DNA from: Scatophagus argus
Lineage: Eukaryota > Chordata > Actinopteri > Scatophagidae
Reading direction: 5' to 3'
Assembly: GCF_020382885.2 (NCBI RefSeq)
Contig: NC_058498.1
Location: 8,654,501 to 8,718,500, forward strand
Length of the DNA stretch: 64,000 bases
Shown: positions 1-24,000 of the stretch, in pieces
Numbering within the stretch: the stretch's first letter is position 1
How the letters are laid out: each line of letters opens with the position of its first letter
Notes under the pieces: model-generated
Database searches by the model: none
Seen by the model: the letters and a program-made list of their open reading frames with translations, nothing else
Told to the model about the DNA's origin: nothing
Program-made: the position numbers and the translations under genes

Positions 1-10228
<10,228 letters not shown>

Positions 10229-10557
10229 GGACGTCATAACTCAGCGCTGCTCTCATTTCCACTTCTCATATCCTTCTGTTTTTTTGTTTTGTTTTTGTTT
10301 TTTTTTCAAAAGTTGTGCTCATTTACAAACTTGTCTGGCAGAGTGCGAATGGGACAAGATTTTACTTGAATTTTGTAATTGTAAATATTCGCCTCAAGGC
10401 ATTGCAGGCGCTCTGGTCTTATTTATTATGTTTGTAAACTATGATGAGTTCGTAACAGGGAAAGAGGGGAGCTCTCATTGGTTGAATAGCCAAGGCTCAA
10501 TGTTTTGTTTTTTTTTTATTCATAAAATGTGGTTTTATGTCTTTTGACTTTGTTTTC

Positions 10558-10563
10558 AATAAA
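10558..10563 (+). terminator. Proximal polyadenylation signal of mast3
   Basis: AATAAA followed by T/G-rich sequence, about 330 bases after the mast3 stop codon. Confidence 0.6.
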
Positions 10564-11727
10564 TGTCTGCTCTTTGAATAGATAGTTGCATAATTGTTGA
10601 AGGACCAAAAGGTACAAGAAATCATTTTCAAAGCTGAAATTGTGATTCAATTTTTTTTCTTTATTTGCATCAGTTTAGATATGAACAGTGCAGGTTTCCG
10701 ATGTGTAATACTGCTATTATCTTGATGTTCATAAACCAAAGAATGGCCTTTGGTTCACACTGTGACCAACATGGTTGATATGTCATTTTCCAATCACTTT
10801 AGCCAGACCCTTCAGTTTTATCTACTGATGTTTTGCTGCTTTGCGTCAGCCTTTAACAGCAGGATGACCTACAAGAAAAAAACATTAAAGCTATCAAGCA
10901 CTGATCAGCATAATGGAAAGAAACTGCAGGAATTTACAAGTTTCTGAAGACTGCAGAGTTTTGCATGGCTGGAATTCTTGAATTTTGTTCATGAAACAAT
11001 AACTTAAGTAGGAGAAGAAACAGCAGCAACAGCAGCGCTGAACTACAGTTGCCTGACAGGAAGCAGACATGAAAAGATTAGCGGCCCAAGTACTTCCACT
11101 GACCTGTTGATCATGTTGCTTGCAGTGTGATTTCAGTCACAACGTTGTTCTTCTTAAATGTGGCGCAGCAGTCAGTGCAGGTGAATGTTTCACCGTGACT
11201 GTCCGTGTGTGACTTACAGTACAGTCTGTTACGAAGACGATTTAAAACGGCTGTTATGTGCTGTGACGTTAGTGCAATGTTTGAAGTCACTTTGAAATCT
11301 TCTGTGTTTGTAATCTCAATTTAACATGAAGACCTTTCGGAGTTCGTGTTTTAATCGTTTTTTTTCCACCCTGGTATCTTGACTACGTCTCATGAAAGAT
11401 GAGGGTGAAGCTGCAGAACCTGACACGTCCTGCTTTGTGGCTCCTCGATCAGAAACTTTGTATGATGCCGTATCGCACAGGTCTCTCAAGTTCGTTTTTA
11501 TTTGTTTTCTCCTGCTCCCGTCCGTGAACACTGGTTCAGCATGGCTGCGTGTCTCGCTGTAATAATTTGTCCTACTCAAAGCAGGAAAAATCTACGTCTT
11601 CTTCGGAGCCTGGAGGGAATATTTTTCTGTTTGAAACATTTTGGTATTTATTTTTTGGTCTTTTACTAATATTTACAAGACATTTTGTACCTGGGAATGT
11701 GCTGGATCCTCGTGTGTTTTTGTATGT

Positions 11728-11730
<3 letters not shown>

Positions 11731-11787
<57 letters not shown>
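11731..11787. repeat. (TG)n microsatellite in the mast3 3' UTR region
   Basis: About 28 uninterrupted TG units. If the distal polyadenylation site is used, this tract is transcribed as a long UG repeat. Confidence 0.95.
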
Positions 11788-11789
<2 letters not shown>

Positions 11790-13024
11790 CTCATCCCTGT
11801 TTTTCTCCCCCACATGAGCATGAAAGAGACACGCTACCTAAAAGACCTGTTCCTACATAATTTACTGTGTAGTGATGTTTACATTGAGGGGGGTGAAATG
11901 CACTAATCTGTTTATACATGAACTTTGCAAGTGAATGTTGAAATTAAGCTGAAAATGACAGAGGGAAAACCTTACATTGAATCCAAACCCAGGGCTTCTT
12001 TGATCAAATGTTTTATGTCTTTGTATTGTACAAATATTGATGTATATTTTGATAAACAGGATGTTTGATTCCATATGTGTTGAAGGACATGATATGCACA
12101 ATGACAATTTGAGGCCCCAGGATTTCGGGAAGTCTGGCTTGAGGGAATGGGCAGTTTTTATAGAAAACCTTGTCGGGATTCGCAGCAGTATTTCACATCC
12201 AGTACAGGCTGGATGTACTTCACATTTTTCCACTACAGAGACTGAGTTTTGACGTTTATTGTCTTTTCTTTTTTTTTTTGTTTTGTCAGTCGCTGTTGCT
12301 GGCTTTTGTACGGACTTTCTCCCGAGTCTTCTGTTTATAAAACCAGAATTATTGATATTACTCAAGTCCTTCTTCCTCCTTAAAAGAAAAAAAAAGTCCT
12401 TATAGGATTGTGGTGTCAGCACGGAGAGACTGTGTCGCTGAATGGCTCGGTTATTTTTGCAGTGACAGAATTGTTTACAGTGGACAACCATGCTATGTAC
12501 TGTACAGACATTTTATATCCTGTGGCTGTTTATGATGAAACTACCCTCACTGGATACGCAACAGGACACTTGTAGATGTAACATTTCTGTTTTTGGTTTG
12601 TTCTTCTGAAACTGTTAAAGAGTAATTTAGCACCAAGCTGAGAAGTATTTAGTGCTGCACGCACTTAAGTAACTGGTTTATCATCAGCTCTTTGAAAATA
12701 CCTGTTTTCATAGATGTAAAGGAGCAAGCTGGTTTTAATACGTGAGCTCAAGCGGTTAGATTTCTGCTTGAAAAACCTGATTTCTTCTTCTGGTTTGCGA
12801 TGTCTCTACATGTTGCACAGCTGGTTCTCAGCTGGTGTTAAACCTTCTCTCAAAGAACAAACTGGCAGATCAAACTGTTGTACATGTGCATGTGTTCTCC
12901 TGTGGACTCTTCTGTTCGGTGCATGCTGCATGAGACAAGCACACATCTGTAATACTTGATTGCATGGTATACCGGTGATGTCGCCCCCCCACCCCCACAA
13001 CCGTACTGTTTTCTTGTGCAACAA

Positions 13025-13030
13025 AATAAA
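13025..13030 (+). terminator. Possible distal polyadenylation signal of mast3
   Basis: AATAAA in an A-rich context followed by a T-rich stretch, about 2.8 kb after the mast3 stop and before ndufa7. Its use is inferred from position only. Confidence 0.4.
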
Positions 13031-13316
13031 TTTGTATTTCTCTTTGCCTCATTCTGACTCCGTTGGTGGTTGAGTTCATTGTACTTTTACATTGTTTTCT
13101 ATGCAGAGAATTTCATTGAGCCTCATATAGGCCACAGAGTGGGATATTAATTAGATATAATAAATCTGTCAGACTTCTTTCACCTCACACTTTCTACATT
13201 GTTTGCAACTATCTGACACATAAAACTGAGATCTTATAAAAGATAAATATTCTGTGTTCCACCTCCTTATGGCACCGTTCAGCTGCTGTCAGTGCATGTG
13301 CCTTTGGAGGTAAATA

Positions 13317-13695
13317 CACTATGTAGACAAAAGTATCCAGACACACCTGTTTATGGAGCTGTTTTTCAGGGGTTTGGCTCGGCCCCTGACTTCCAGTGAA
13401 GGGAAATCTTAATGCTTCAGCATACCAAGACATTTTGGACAATGCTATGCTTCCAACTTTGTGGCAATAGTTTGGGGAAGGCCCTTTTCTGTTCCAACAT
13501 GGCCATCCACCAGTGCACAAAGCAAAGCTCAAGATCAAGCCATGGTTGGTTGAGTTTGGTGTGGAAGAACTTGACTGATCCGCACAGAGCTCTGACCTCA
13601 ACCCCATCCAACACCATTGGGATAAACTGGAACAGAGATTGTGAGCCAGGCCCTGGTGTAATGGTCAGTGGCCCAATACTTCTGTCCATATAGTG
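13317..13695. mobile_element. Non-autonomous Tc1/mariner-type element (MITE, about 379 bp)
   Basis: Both ends read CACTAT(G/A)T(A/G)GACA(A/G)AAGTAT in inverted orientation, 17 of 20 bases matching. Each end is bordered by TA (13315-13316 and 13696-13697), the target duplication of the Tc1/mariner superfamily. No transposase is seen. It lies about 140 bases before the ndufa7 start codon. Superfamily is inferred from the TA duplication. Confidence 0.75.
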
Positions 13696-13837
13696 TATTA
13701 TTCGATCTGGAACCGGTGAAGTAAATTTTCCGACTGTTTGTAATGCAGCAGTTTTATTTCCAAACCGCCAGGTGTCACTAGCGCGCATACAAACTGAATT
13801 CCACAGAAGAAGTCCCGTGTCCTTCACAACAGCAAAG

Positions 13838-15856
13838 ATGGCGACTGCTACAAAAATCATTCAGAGGCTCCGAAATTTGTTAGCTGGGGTAAGAAACACA
13901 ACGTCTGACAAACTTTATATCCTAGCTGGTTTATCTCCCGGAGACTTGCTAATGTAGCAGGCAGAAACTGACGAGTCTAGTGAGCTTTTCATAGCTAGTC
14001 AGCTAGATGATAGCTACAAGCTACACTACGGAAGGTACCGCTAATAGTTAACTAGTCTGTTTTGACAGTGCGTCTTTTTTTAGTAGTATTTAGTATCAGT
14101 AGTTAAGTTAATGCAATTATGCTTCCTTTTCAGCGCGACCTGCAAGCAAAACTGCAGCTGAGATATGAGGAGATTGCAAAGAGGTGAGACAATGTGCATT
14201 AGCATTTCTCCGTGACAGCTAAGGTTACCCGGCACCCCCTCGGAGCTGCTATACACTCATCCTAAGACACTCGTGTTGTCTCTGGGGACGTGTTGAGCCC
14301 ACTTAATAGCGTTTATACAACGCAGAGTGGTGTGTTGATGTCTTACCTGGCGGGCCAGTTAACGTTAGTCTCGATCACGGCTGAACAATGACAGCTAATG
14401 AGTGGTTGAACTTGAAACACTGGGCTACTGTACGTTTTGTCGCTGTGTGAAACTTTTATTTTTGCTACTCAAAGGAGGACTAGTTGTGGCGTTTGTGTGC
14501 TTTGAAATTTGACACCTGCTGCCAGACCACGTGTAAGTGTCAGTTAATTCAAAGAAATGGTTCAATTAAAAAACTTAAGTCACTGTGCAGTTTATCATGT
14601 AGCTATATCTCAAGGTGGCCATGATGGATCCTATATCGTCATCTCAACTAGTACCTGAAACACCTCAACATGCTCTCACCATGCAAAAAAATGCAACTGA
14701 AATGAATTTAGTAGTGTGGGTCTACTAAAATATGACACTAAAATTCAGCTTAGGTAATTATAACAGTTGTGAACAGAGTTACCTTTTCTTCACAGCAGAA
14801 ATACAGTCAAGTCAAGTGTGCAATTATTATTATTTTTTTATAGGACACAGCCACCACCCAAACTGCCTGTGGGCCCCAGCCACAAGTACGCCTTCAACTA
14901 CTACTGCACAAGAGATGGGCGCAGAGAGTCAGTACCCGCCACAGTTGTCATGTCTTCACAGAAGGCTCTCACCGCTGGAAGGTAAACGACTCAATCATTG
15001 CATTTTCATGTTGATTATAACGAGGCAACAGCAATGCTTTAATCCCCAGCTCCATGTCCACAGGCATGACACTGAACAACAACTCGCTCTCAGTGACCAT
15101 CAGTGTCTAAGTGTGTGTGAATAGGGAACGAGAGGCACATTGTAAAGCACTTTGGATAAAATCTGTATACATATGCATCCATTTAACCTTTATCTTTACC
15201 TGCCTGTATTAGGCTAAAAAAGTGGAGCAAGCAAACCTGATCAGGGGCCTGATTTCTGTTAATGACCAGAAATGTTATGTGCTCACAGACTGAATACCAA
15301 TAAGTGATTTCAAATGTCATGTAGCTACCCAGTTAATGTCAACTATTGGAAAGTGATGAAAAAATATCCAAATACAAATTTAGACCAACTTATGACCTAC
15401 TGTGAGTGATTCACTCGCTCTCTGCAGTTACTTTTGTTTAAAGCCGTGTCAGAACTTTAATTTGAAAAACCAGCACAGCACGTGTTAAGTTTACCACATA
15501 AACGCTTAAATCTAACTCAGATGTGTATCAGCAACTTCAGCGCATTTTTGCGACTCGCACATTAATCCACCTGTTTGGTACACCTGCCAAAGATGCTCCA
15601 GTGCTCTGACCTGTTGATCTGACGTCTTTGAATGTGAGCTGGATCCTCTTGCTGGCAGAGTGTGAAGTTAATAAAACAGCTAGATTATTACTAATGACTG
15701 AAATATTCTGACTGTAATGAACATTAAAGTACCAGTTGTGGCTTCTTGATTCTTCTGATTTCTTGTAGTCAAGTTTCTGCGGCCCCAAAGCTTCCAGTGA
15801 CCCCGGGTTCTTCATATAAGGAGCCATCCCTCTCCACAGACCAGCCGTACCTCTGA
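13838..15856 (+). CDS. ndufa7: NADH:ubiquinone oxidoreductase subunit A7 (complex I accessory subunit)
   Basis: Accessory subunit of mitochondrial respiratory complex I, on the matrix side. Exons: 13838-13888, 14134-14183, 14844-14981, 15769-15856. They join in frame into 108 residues, against 113 in the human protein as I recall it. Diagnostic stretches are [53 protein letters not shown] and the C-terminal STDQPYL. All introns have GT-AG ends. The start is the first ATG in frame with the conserved N-terminus, in context CAAAGATGG. A polyadenylation hexamer follows at 15939. There is no sign of damage; a second gene copy elsewhere cannot be excluded. Confidence 0.96.
15060..15195. repeat. Remnant of a fish dispersed repeat in ndufa7 intron 3
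   Basis: The stretch with GTGTGTGTGAATAGGGAACG, GAGGCACATTGTAAAGCACTTTGG and CATCCATTTAACC resembles the end of a common fish non-autonomous element (GTAAAGCGCTTTGG...CCATTTACC). This is recognition from memory only; element boundaries are not visible. Confidence 0.4.
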
Positions 15857-15938
15857 GCATCAGCAACCCGAATTCTCCTTCCAGACCTGCTGCTGAGGCC
15901 TGCTTGTGTTGGTCGTATCCTGTACAATAGCAAGTGTG

Positions 15939-15944
15939 AATAAA
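15939..15944 (+). terminator. Polyadenylation signal of ndufa7
   Basis: AATAAA about 80 bases after the ndufa7 stop, followed by a GTGTTCTATTTCAGTTTTTT-type GT/T-rich element. Confidence 0.8.
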
Positions 15945-16398
15945 ATGTGTTCTATTTCAGTTTTTTGTCCAGCTGGTTATTTTGATAAGATTATGAAGTG
16001 GAAACACTCTGGTTTAGATAATTGTTGAGTCTCACTCCCACTGTGTCTGTTTAAGACCAGGCAATGAGACTCGGCCACCTTTCTCCGCAAACATTCACCC
16101 CATCTTTAGTGTTTGAAGCTGAATTTGTAGAAGCTTGAGGTGGAGCTGATTTTAACTGTTTTGTAAAGGACTTAAAGTTTTAAAAATTAGCGACACTTTC
16201 ACAGTGGCAGACGTCCACGTCTCAAAATACACATGTAGAAAAGAATAAAATAACTGCAAAGAAAGGCAGCAAATCCTTTTAAATTTTGTGAAGAAGAAAA
16301 AAAAAAAAAAGAATACAACAATTACCAAAATAGTCGTCTTTAGTATTCGGTTATGTGAAGTCAGCAGCCAGCACCTGAGAGGATTGGAAACACCTGTA

Positions 16399-16436
<38 letters not shown>

Positions 16437-16982
16437 CAGACACTTAAACACACAGGCAAGTTGTTTAATAACACGCATCCTGAAAGGTGAGCAGTTTTGA
16501 AGATCAATAGTTTTGTTTCCAGAAAGTTATTTGTGTACATTGAATGCTGTGTATCATATTTAGTGCCATGCTAGAAAAAAAAATCAAAAGTTTTAAGTGG
16601 GTGCATATAATAAATAAGTGATAGATAAAGTGTCACTGACGTGTTGCGTTATTACATACAATACAAACAAAAACTGACGTTTAGGAAACGTTTTAAAGTC
16701 GTGTGCCGTATATTTAGGACACTCGCTGCGTCATTTTAAAGAGTAAATTACTATTGTGAAATGTACGTCACATCAGCAGGTAACTGAATAAAAACTGACT
16801 AACGAACGGCGTATTAGTTGATATTAAATTATATTTTATGCGCCTGTGATGGCACCGAAAAGCCAATCTGTTACAGTGAGAACATTTCACGTCCAAACCC
16901 GCAGCCTGGCCGCGAACCAATGGGTTGAACGAACATGTCTTGTCAGAACGAGCTCTTACGTCATATTTCAGCGCCGCGTGCC
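15945..16982. other. Intergenic spacer, ndufa7 to LDLR-like gene
   Basis: No gene is seen. It contains an A15-type run at about 16290 and an interrupted TG tract at 16398-16437. The last 150 bases must hold the promoter of the downstream receptor gene; a CCAAT box occurs at about 16917 and no TATA box is obvious. Confidence 0.6.
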
Positions 16983-19900
16983 ATGCAACTCTGGAGGACG
17001 TCGAGCATGGGACACCTTGGAGGTTTATTTCTTCTGATGGCCTCTCTAACTTTCTTGCACAGCTGGGGTAAGATGCTCGAATCACTTGTGCGTTTGTTTG
17101 TGAAATGAAAAGAGACGCTCGCATTAAAGGTTTTATTTGTTTTTTTGTTTGTTTTTTGATGGCGAGCCGGACGGAGTTTGCAGTCGAGCTGGCCGGCTGT
17201 CAGTTTGAATGAAGTCTATTGATCGTACAAACGACAGTGAACTCGATCCTTATTTGTAATGTTTTGAAGCTGTTTTATAATATATGACTTCACAGAAAGC
17301 CAAGATGTTGCAGTCCAACCCACTGCAAGCTAATTTTCATTTTTGTAATAAAATATATGTACGAAAATTTTCAGCCCAAAAGCTAGAAAGATGAAAACAC
17401 TAAGGATGTCATCGGACGCTTTGTAGTGAATTGGTACTAACTTGTTAAAAATGAATTATAAATGTTATCTACGAGGAAGAGAACTGATTAAAATCTCATT
17501 TCGAACTGGCAGTTTATCCGGTTTTGTACAGTATGCTTACTGTCAGAAACTCTTGGTAGGAATGAAATTCACTTTCATGCGTTTGTGGTCAGTGGCGGGT
17601 GCAGGTAATCTGAGGTTGCTGTGAGAAAATAAAAAGGCCACCAGTGCCCTGAGAGTTGTGGTATATTTACTGCGCTTATTGGTTACAGACCAGTTTTGTT
17701 TTATTATGCAATCCACATATTATATAACCACTACAGTTTTGTAATAAAAACACACACAAAGCTGTCAGTTATTTACCACTCAGAGACACATGGTAGCAAA
17801 CACAATTTGCAGCACATAGGACTGCATCACGTTTTCTCTACTGGCCTCTAGGGGGCACTGCATCACTGGAAAAAGGCATCCAAGGCCACCTCATCAAGTT
17901 TTATTTACCACAGAGGTGTCCAAGAGGGCACCTTCGCTGCATTTCTTTATTCAAACATGAGGTTCTTTCTATAAAATGTGCTGGAACATCAGTGAAGAGC
18001 ACAAAGCTGCAGAGAAAAGGATTGTTTTGTCCATTTACAGAATACTTTGACTCTTGCCGTGTGGCCTTTATGTCACCAAGTGATATATTATCGTGCACAG
18101 TTCAGAAAATAATAACAAATGTGAAAGTTCTGCAGTGAATAGCAACTTTTGGATGATAATTTGCAAGTTGTCAGGATATTTCAGGCTTATCCTCTTGCCT
18201 GTTATGTAATTACTGTTGTCCTTTGTCCTTTGTTATCTCACTGCTGCAGCTTCAGGTGCTACAGGTCGCTCTCTGCCCACCTGCCATGAGAAGCTGGGGT
18301 TCACGTGTAGCGATGGCTTGTGCATCTCGAGGCAGTCTGTGTGCGATGGACACACAGACTGTAAGGATGGATCAGATGAACAACACTGTGGTGAGCGTAA
18401 TGTTGACGGCAGGATCCCATCCCAAACTATGTACACACACGCATGGACACCAGTTTGGGTTTCACAAATGCTTTTCTTTCAGCAGCATGAACCAAGCAGT
18501 AAAAACAAAACTGGCATTACTTGAAACTCAAATCCAAGTTTGAACACATTTGAACTGCTAGCCAATCCAAAGTGCTTTACGTAAGCCATAGAAAGGCATT
18601 CAGAAAAAAGGTAAAATAAGTCTTTAAATGACTGACACCATCCAGGCTTCACGTAAAGGTGAGGCAGGAAGCTTTAAGAGGAGTCCTCTTAAAGCAGAAA
18701 TATGATGCAGAAGACTTAAGGTGCACACAATACCAAGTTCACACTGCGTTTAGACAGCAGGTGAGTGTGGGAGCATCACCAACACAAACACTGTCAAAGT
18801 CAAACTGGTTAGGACAAGCTGTCTAACTGTGTTCAGCAGCGTGTGCCCTTTTACCTACACTTATAGTCCTTTTCAACAGTGCGTATTGTGTAATGGAGTT
18901 GCATTGTTTTGTTCTTTTTTAACTGTTTACTCTTTAAAACTTTTGTCAGTACATCCTTACAAAGCCTTGATTTGAAGATAATGTTAATAAATCTTGTACA
19001 GGAATGTACAGTAAATACTAATCTTTATTTTAACTCCCCACAATTTATCAGATGGCTTTCTTTAATCTAATTTCTGTGCTGCATCTAATTTTCTTGCACC
19101 GTGTGGGAAAATACCAACAGAGATTTGTGTCTGATAATCCTGCTGAAGTCATTGGACTTTGAAATTGAATTTCAGTGGGATTTGGGTTCAACCACATGAT
19201 GCATAACAAGTTCATAACAAATCTGTGAGGAAAAAAAGTGTTTTAAGATGATTTAATGTGACTGCAGAGCCAAAATAATTATGTGAGTACTGCCCGAAGG
19301 CAAGACTTTTGGCAGTACTGCTTACAGATAAGAGATGTGAGGGTTTGAACTTCCTGCCTTTGAAACTCTGTCCCATTGAACGCATGCCAATGCAGTTTCA
19401 GTCAGGATAGGCAGGATAGTCAAGTTTTACATCTGCTATCACGCCTTTTATTATAGATATATCTCTAATGGATTTGAGATGATGGTGGAAAAGCAGATAT
19501 GAATGAAGCTCCGCGAGGATGACTTGATGACATGTACCATGACTGTGTAAGCATATTAAGTAGTGTCGTATCTTTATTAAACTGTGGTTGTGTAAGCAGA
19601 AGTAGCATTGTTGTCAGTGTTCCAGAGCAGCCCGCTTCATGATCGTATCTGATTCTTATCTAAATTTTGTTCCAGTTTGATAAAGTATTTGCCAATTTGT
19701 CAGGTGACGATCAGCTGAATTAGTCATTAGTCATGATATCTTTGTTTGAGAAGTTTATCCATAGCAGTTTCTCAGTTGTTGTTTTTTTTTTAAAATAAAC
19801 GACAGCACAAGATATGCTACTGTTGATATGGTAAAACTGCATAAAGCGTGATTGCATGTTTACTGAAGTCGCTCACTCTTATTTTAAACCCAGCTTTCTT

Positions 19901-21009
19901 TGCCCTTCTTTTTTTAAAATCCTTTTCTCAACTGCGTTCGCACTGATATCTGTGCATTCAAAGATTTATTACAAACTGAAACACAGAAGCAGGCAGAAAT
20001 CAAGCTGATAAATGGGCCGATCCTAAGAGGTGGGCAGTTTGTTAGCGTTGGTGGTCTGATTAAAAAACATGTCATTAACTCTGTGATGTGAACAAAGCCC
20101 TTCAGGTTATATTTGCTGTGAAGCCTTTGGAGACTCAAAAGGGCTGTACACACTTTATTGATGCTGTAACTTGTACCTGTGACTCTTCACAGGTCGGCCG
20201 TGGTGTGAGAAAGATGAATTCGCCTGCCGCAGCAGACGGTGCGTATCTTTGCGCTTGCTTTGCGATGGCGTGGACAACTGTGGCGATGGGAGTGACGAGG
20301 CCTCTTGCCAGAACTGCACCACCTGCGGGCTGTCCGACACCTTCGTGCCTGCAAACAAGCTGTGCGATGGACGCCTGGACTGCAAAGGCGGGCGGGACAA
20401 GTCTCTGGAGCCGCGTGGCTCGACTCTGCCACGTCCGCAGACCTCTTCGCCATGCGCGTCATCCGAGTTTCAGTGCAGAAATGGGCAGTGCGTCCACCAT
20501 ACCTTTAGGTGTGACCACTCGCCAGACTGCTCTGATGACAGCGACGAGGACAACTGTGGTGAGTGAGACAAAAGCTAAAGGAAATCAGTGGAGTGCATCT
20601 AGACAGCCTGTCCACATGCTTTTGTGGACTGTTTTGTTTTTCTTTCCCCTGTGTGAGGCTGCTTTTGTTTTTGAGGCCGGTTTGGGGCAATTAGTATGCT
20701 TTCAACTGTGTGACAGCAGAGTTGATATCCACCCCATGTGTATTTCCCCGGTGCGGGACTGATAAAGGCCTATTTTATCTTATCATATCCAACACTTTCA
20801 GGACTCATCAGTCTTTCACATCAGTGTCTGACCTAACAGGCGGCAGGTCATCCGATCATACCTGAAGGCAAAAGTTTTGAGAGCTCGTCTGAACAGCCAC
20901 AGCATACTATAAAGTAATCTATGAATTTTTGTAGTCACTTGTGTACATGAAAGTGACATAAAATGGTGATGAAGAATGATAAAGGCCTGCTTACTTTTTT
21001 ACCTTCACA

Positions 21010-21042
<33 letters not shown>

Positions 21043-24000
21043 CTTGCAAACACTGTGTGAAGTAAATCTGGTGAAGGCCCATCCAGAAGAGAAAAGAAAG
21101 AAACAATGTCTGTTGTTTTGGAATTAGCTGTTAAAAACACAAAGAAACTACAGACTGTAGTCGAGTTCCCACATGCTGTGTAGAACTTCGTTGCTGGTGT
21201 TGCTGTGCGCCAGCAGAGGGCAGTATAGGACTGCACTAATTCTTTGTCCTGTCAGTGGGATGAATCAGTGGACTAATTCATCTTAGTAAACTTTTGATGA
21301 ATTAGTCATTGATTGAGACAGTCAAAACATAACATAACACAACAGTTGAAACACTCAGTTTCATTGAATGGACAAAACGAGAGATTTAGAGAATTGAATT
21401 AATAATCAGCAGATCAATCAAGGATATAAGCTTAAAGATATTTTTGCTTTAATTTGAGAGGTATTATGGGTTGTGTCAGAAGCTTAAATTCTCAACAACT
21501 GTTGGAAGGATTGCCCCCCCCATGTTTACCCTCATTGGGTAAAAATGACATATTTTTCCCCCCACACATTCTTTGAATCAACGCAAACAATAGCGTCTTC
21601 ACATTCATCACGCTAACAAAGAGCAGCAATGATGAATGTAATGCTATTTATTTATTTATTTTCAGATCAGAACGAATGTGAGGTGAATAACGGAGGCTGC
21701 TCTCATCTGTGTGTGGACCTGCCGAAGGGTTTCCTCTGCAGCTGTCCCGACAACATGAGGCTGGTCAGGGACAGCCAGTGTGAGGGTGAGTGGCAGCCTG
21801 GTACAGCGTCATGATGCTTGCTAACAGCTGGTAAATGCCGTTTGACGTCACCGGCTGTAAAGATTTGTCATGACACATTATATTGAATGACGTTGACATA
21901 TCTGACGAAGAGCTACTTTTTAAAGGGCTTGTTTATTTTTGGGGAGAATATAAGATAAGATAAGATAAGATGAACTTTATTGATCCCACAGTGGGGAAAT
22001 TCACTTGTTCACAAGCTCACAAGAACAGAAAAAGAGTATATGATAAAACTTGCACCGTTTTCGCTAATAGCTAATGAGATGTAGACTTTCAAGCTATTTC
22101 TAACACATTAACACGCTTTGTTCTTGAAAGTCCTTTTAAAGTATCTGTTCTTTCCCTTAGAGGTTGACATGTGCCTGGAGGGCGACGTGTGCGATCAGCT
22201 GTGTGTCAACACCAACGGCAGCCTCACCTGTGACTGCCGTGAGGACTACAGGATGAATGCAGCAACCAGAGAGTGCAAGGCCAAAGGTGAGAAAAGTCCG
22301 GTGCTCCTGTAATGCACTTATTTAACTGTAGTTGTTTAATTGTATTTATTTAATTTCTTAGGCTAAATACAGATGAAATTTTGCCTTATGTGTGGATTTC
22401 GTTGGCCAACCAATAAAATAAATAATCTGTAGGCTGACTGTTAATTTCAAACACCAGCCTGAGATAAAAGTTGAGGGTTTACCCCAAGAAACTGCTTGGA
22501 AAAACTCCATGCAAATTCTGTTGTGTAACAGGTCTGTCCAGCTAATTACCGACAAACTGACTTGAGGTTTGTTTTTTTCCCCACGACTGACTGCTGTTTG
22601 TCTCGTCTTCCCCCAACTGGTTTACTAAAGTAAGCTTTCCTGTGATGTGAATAATCAACAAATGTCCCAGCTGAATCAGACAGGTGCTGACACTGGATGA
22701 CGAGTTCAACATTTTACGACTCGTTATATGATTTGGGATGTAGTGCCTTACTAGTAGTGATAAAGTGTAATAATTTCTGGTCATGCTAGCTGTGGTGAGA
22801 CATCGCGCCGCCTCTATAGATGGATGGAAACGTTGCAAACTAATTGTGGAATGCACAGCTACTGTCTATCATAATAATTTTCTCTGTTAAATTGTTTTCC
22901 GCTACCATCATTTGTCCTCTGCATGCATCTGTTTATATGTTTTAACGACAACTTAATCTAATACTTTAAGTACCTTCATTAATCTAATAAACCAACAAAG
23001 AAGGGCAGAGGCAGCAGACACACGCACAATGAGTTACTGTGTGTTTATATTTGCTTCTGGTCAGATCTAACAGGTGGACATTGTCAGAGATTAGTAGTTT
23101 CATCTGACAAAATGACGAGATAAGACCAAAAGTGTGAGCAGCAGAGATTTTGGAGATCTTGCATTGCTTGAAATTGACACTTTTACAGTCTCTAATTTCT
23201 TTAAAGCTGCAGCAGCTAATTAGTATTTTTATGTCAGCAGTTGAATGTCAAATTGTCACCAGCACTTCATCAACGCTTTGGAGGATTTTACCATATTTTG
23301 GGATTATAACCCAGAAGCCTTCTTAATTGAGTTAAACCAGTCTGTGTAGATGGTCCATCTGGCTTAAGCACAACATACAATTTTTACATTGTCAAAACCA
23401 TTTTCACCACCAGGGCTGCTAAGGTCCCTCACAGCACGATGAATAGAGCATGTGTTGATGGGTTTGTGCAATCATGCGATCATAGTATTTACGTAAGAAC
23501 TTACAAAAATCCTTGTTTGCACACAATATTTGTATGGTATCAGTGGCATGTGGCAGGCCTGTGTACAAAGTCAGGAACTGTGTGAAGCTCATACTGGTTC
23601 CACCTTAGTACACTCATGACTCATTTAAAGCATAAAGGTGAGTATGGCTGTACAAACACATTAGCTGACATCCGTCAGTTCAGTTGAGACAAATCTATCA
23701 AGTATATCTTGAGATAATCCTCAGGAGTGTATTATTTTTATTGTGATCTGCTGTCGTGTGACGTTTTTTCCTTTTGCACTGGCGAGTAATTATTGTCGAT
23801 TTGGGTGTTGTGTGGGTTTGCTTCCCGGCTCTGCTGATAGGATACCTGAAATTTAGTACAGATGCCAAACCATCAACCTGAAAGATAAATGTAAGGCTCT
23901 TTATTCAAGTCTACTGACGTGTACTAAACACTCATGCGGGTGGCTGACAGGCTGGACTGCTTCCATTTTCCATCTTGAAAATGATTCCAGATATTGAAGA

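Larger units (their letters stand above)
10229..13040 (+). other. mast3: mast3 3' untranslated and downstream region
   Basis: No coding exon is visible. The stretch is AT-rich, with T runs and a long TG tract, and has two AATAAA hexamers, at 10558 and 13025. The first gives a UTR of about 0.35 kb and the second about 2.8 kb, so alternative polyadenylation is plausible. Open frames here, including one of 209 codons on the minus strand, show no recognisable protein and overlap low-complexity sequence. Confidence 0.55.

Noticed and set aside
11862-12491. Minus-strand open frame of 209 codons in the mast3 3' region
   Set aside because: Low-complexity and AT-rich composition, no recognisable domain, and it lies in likely UTR.
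13209-13860. Minus-strand frames of 132 and 147 codons next to ndufa7
   Set aside because: They lie mostly within the TA-flanked MITE and run past its ends into the ndufa7 first exon; chance frames in a transposon.
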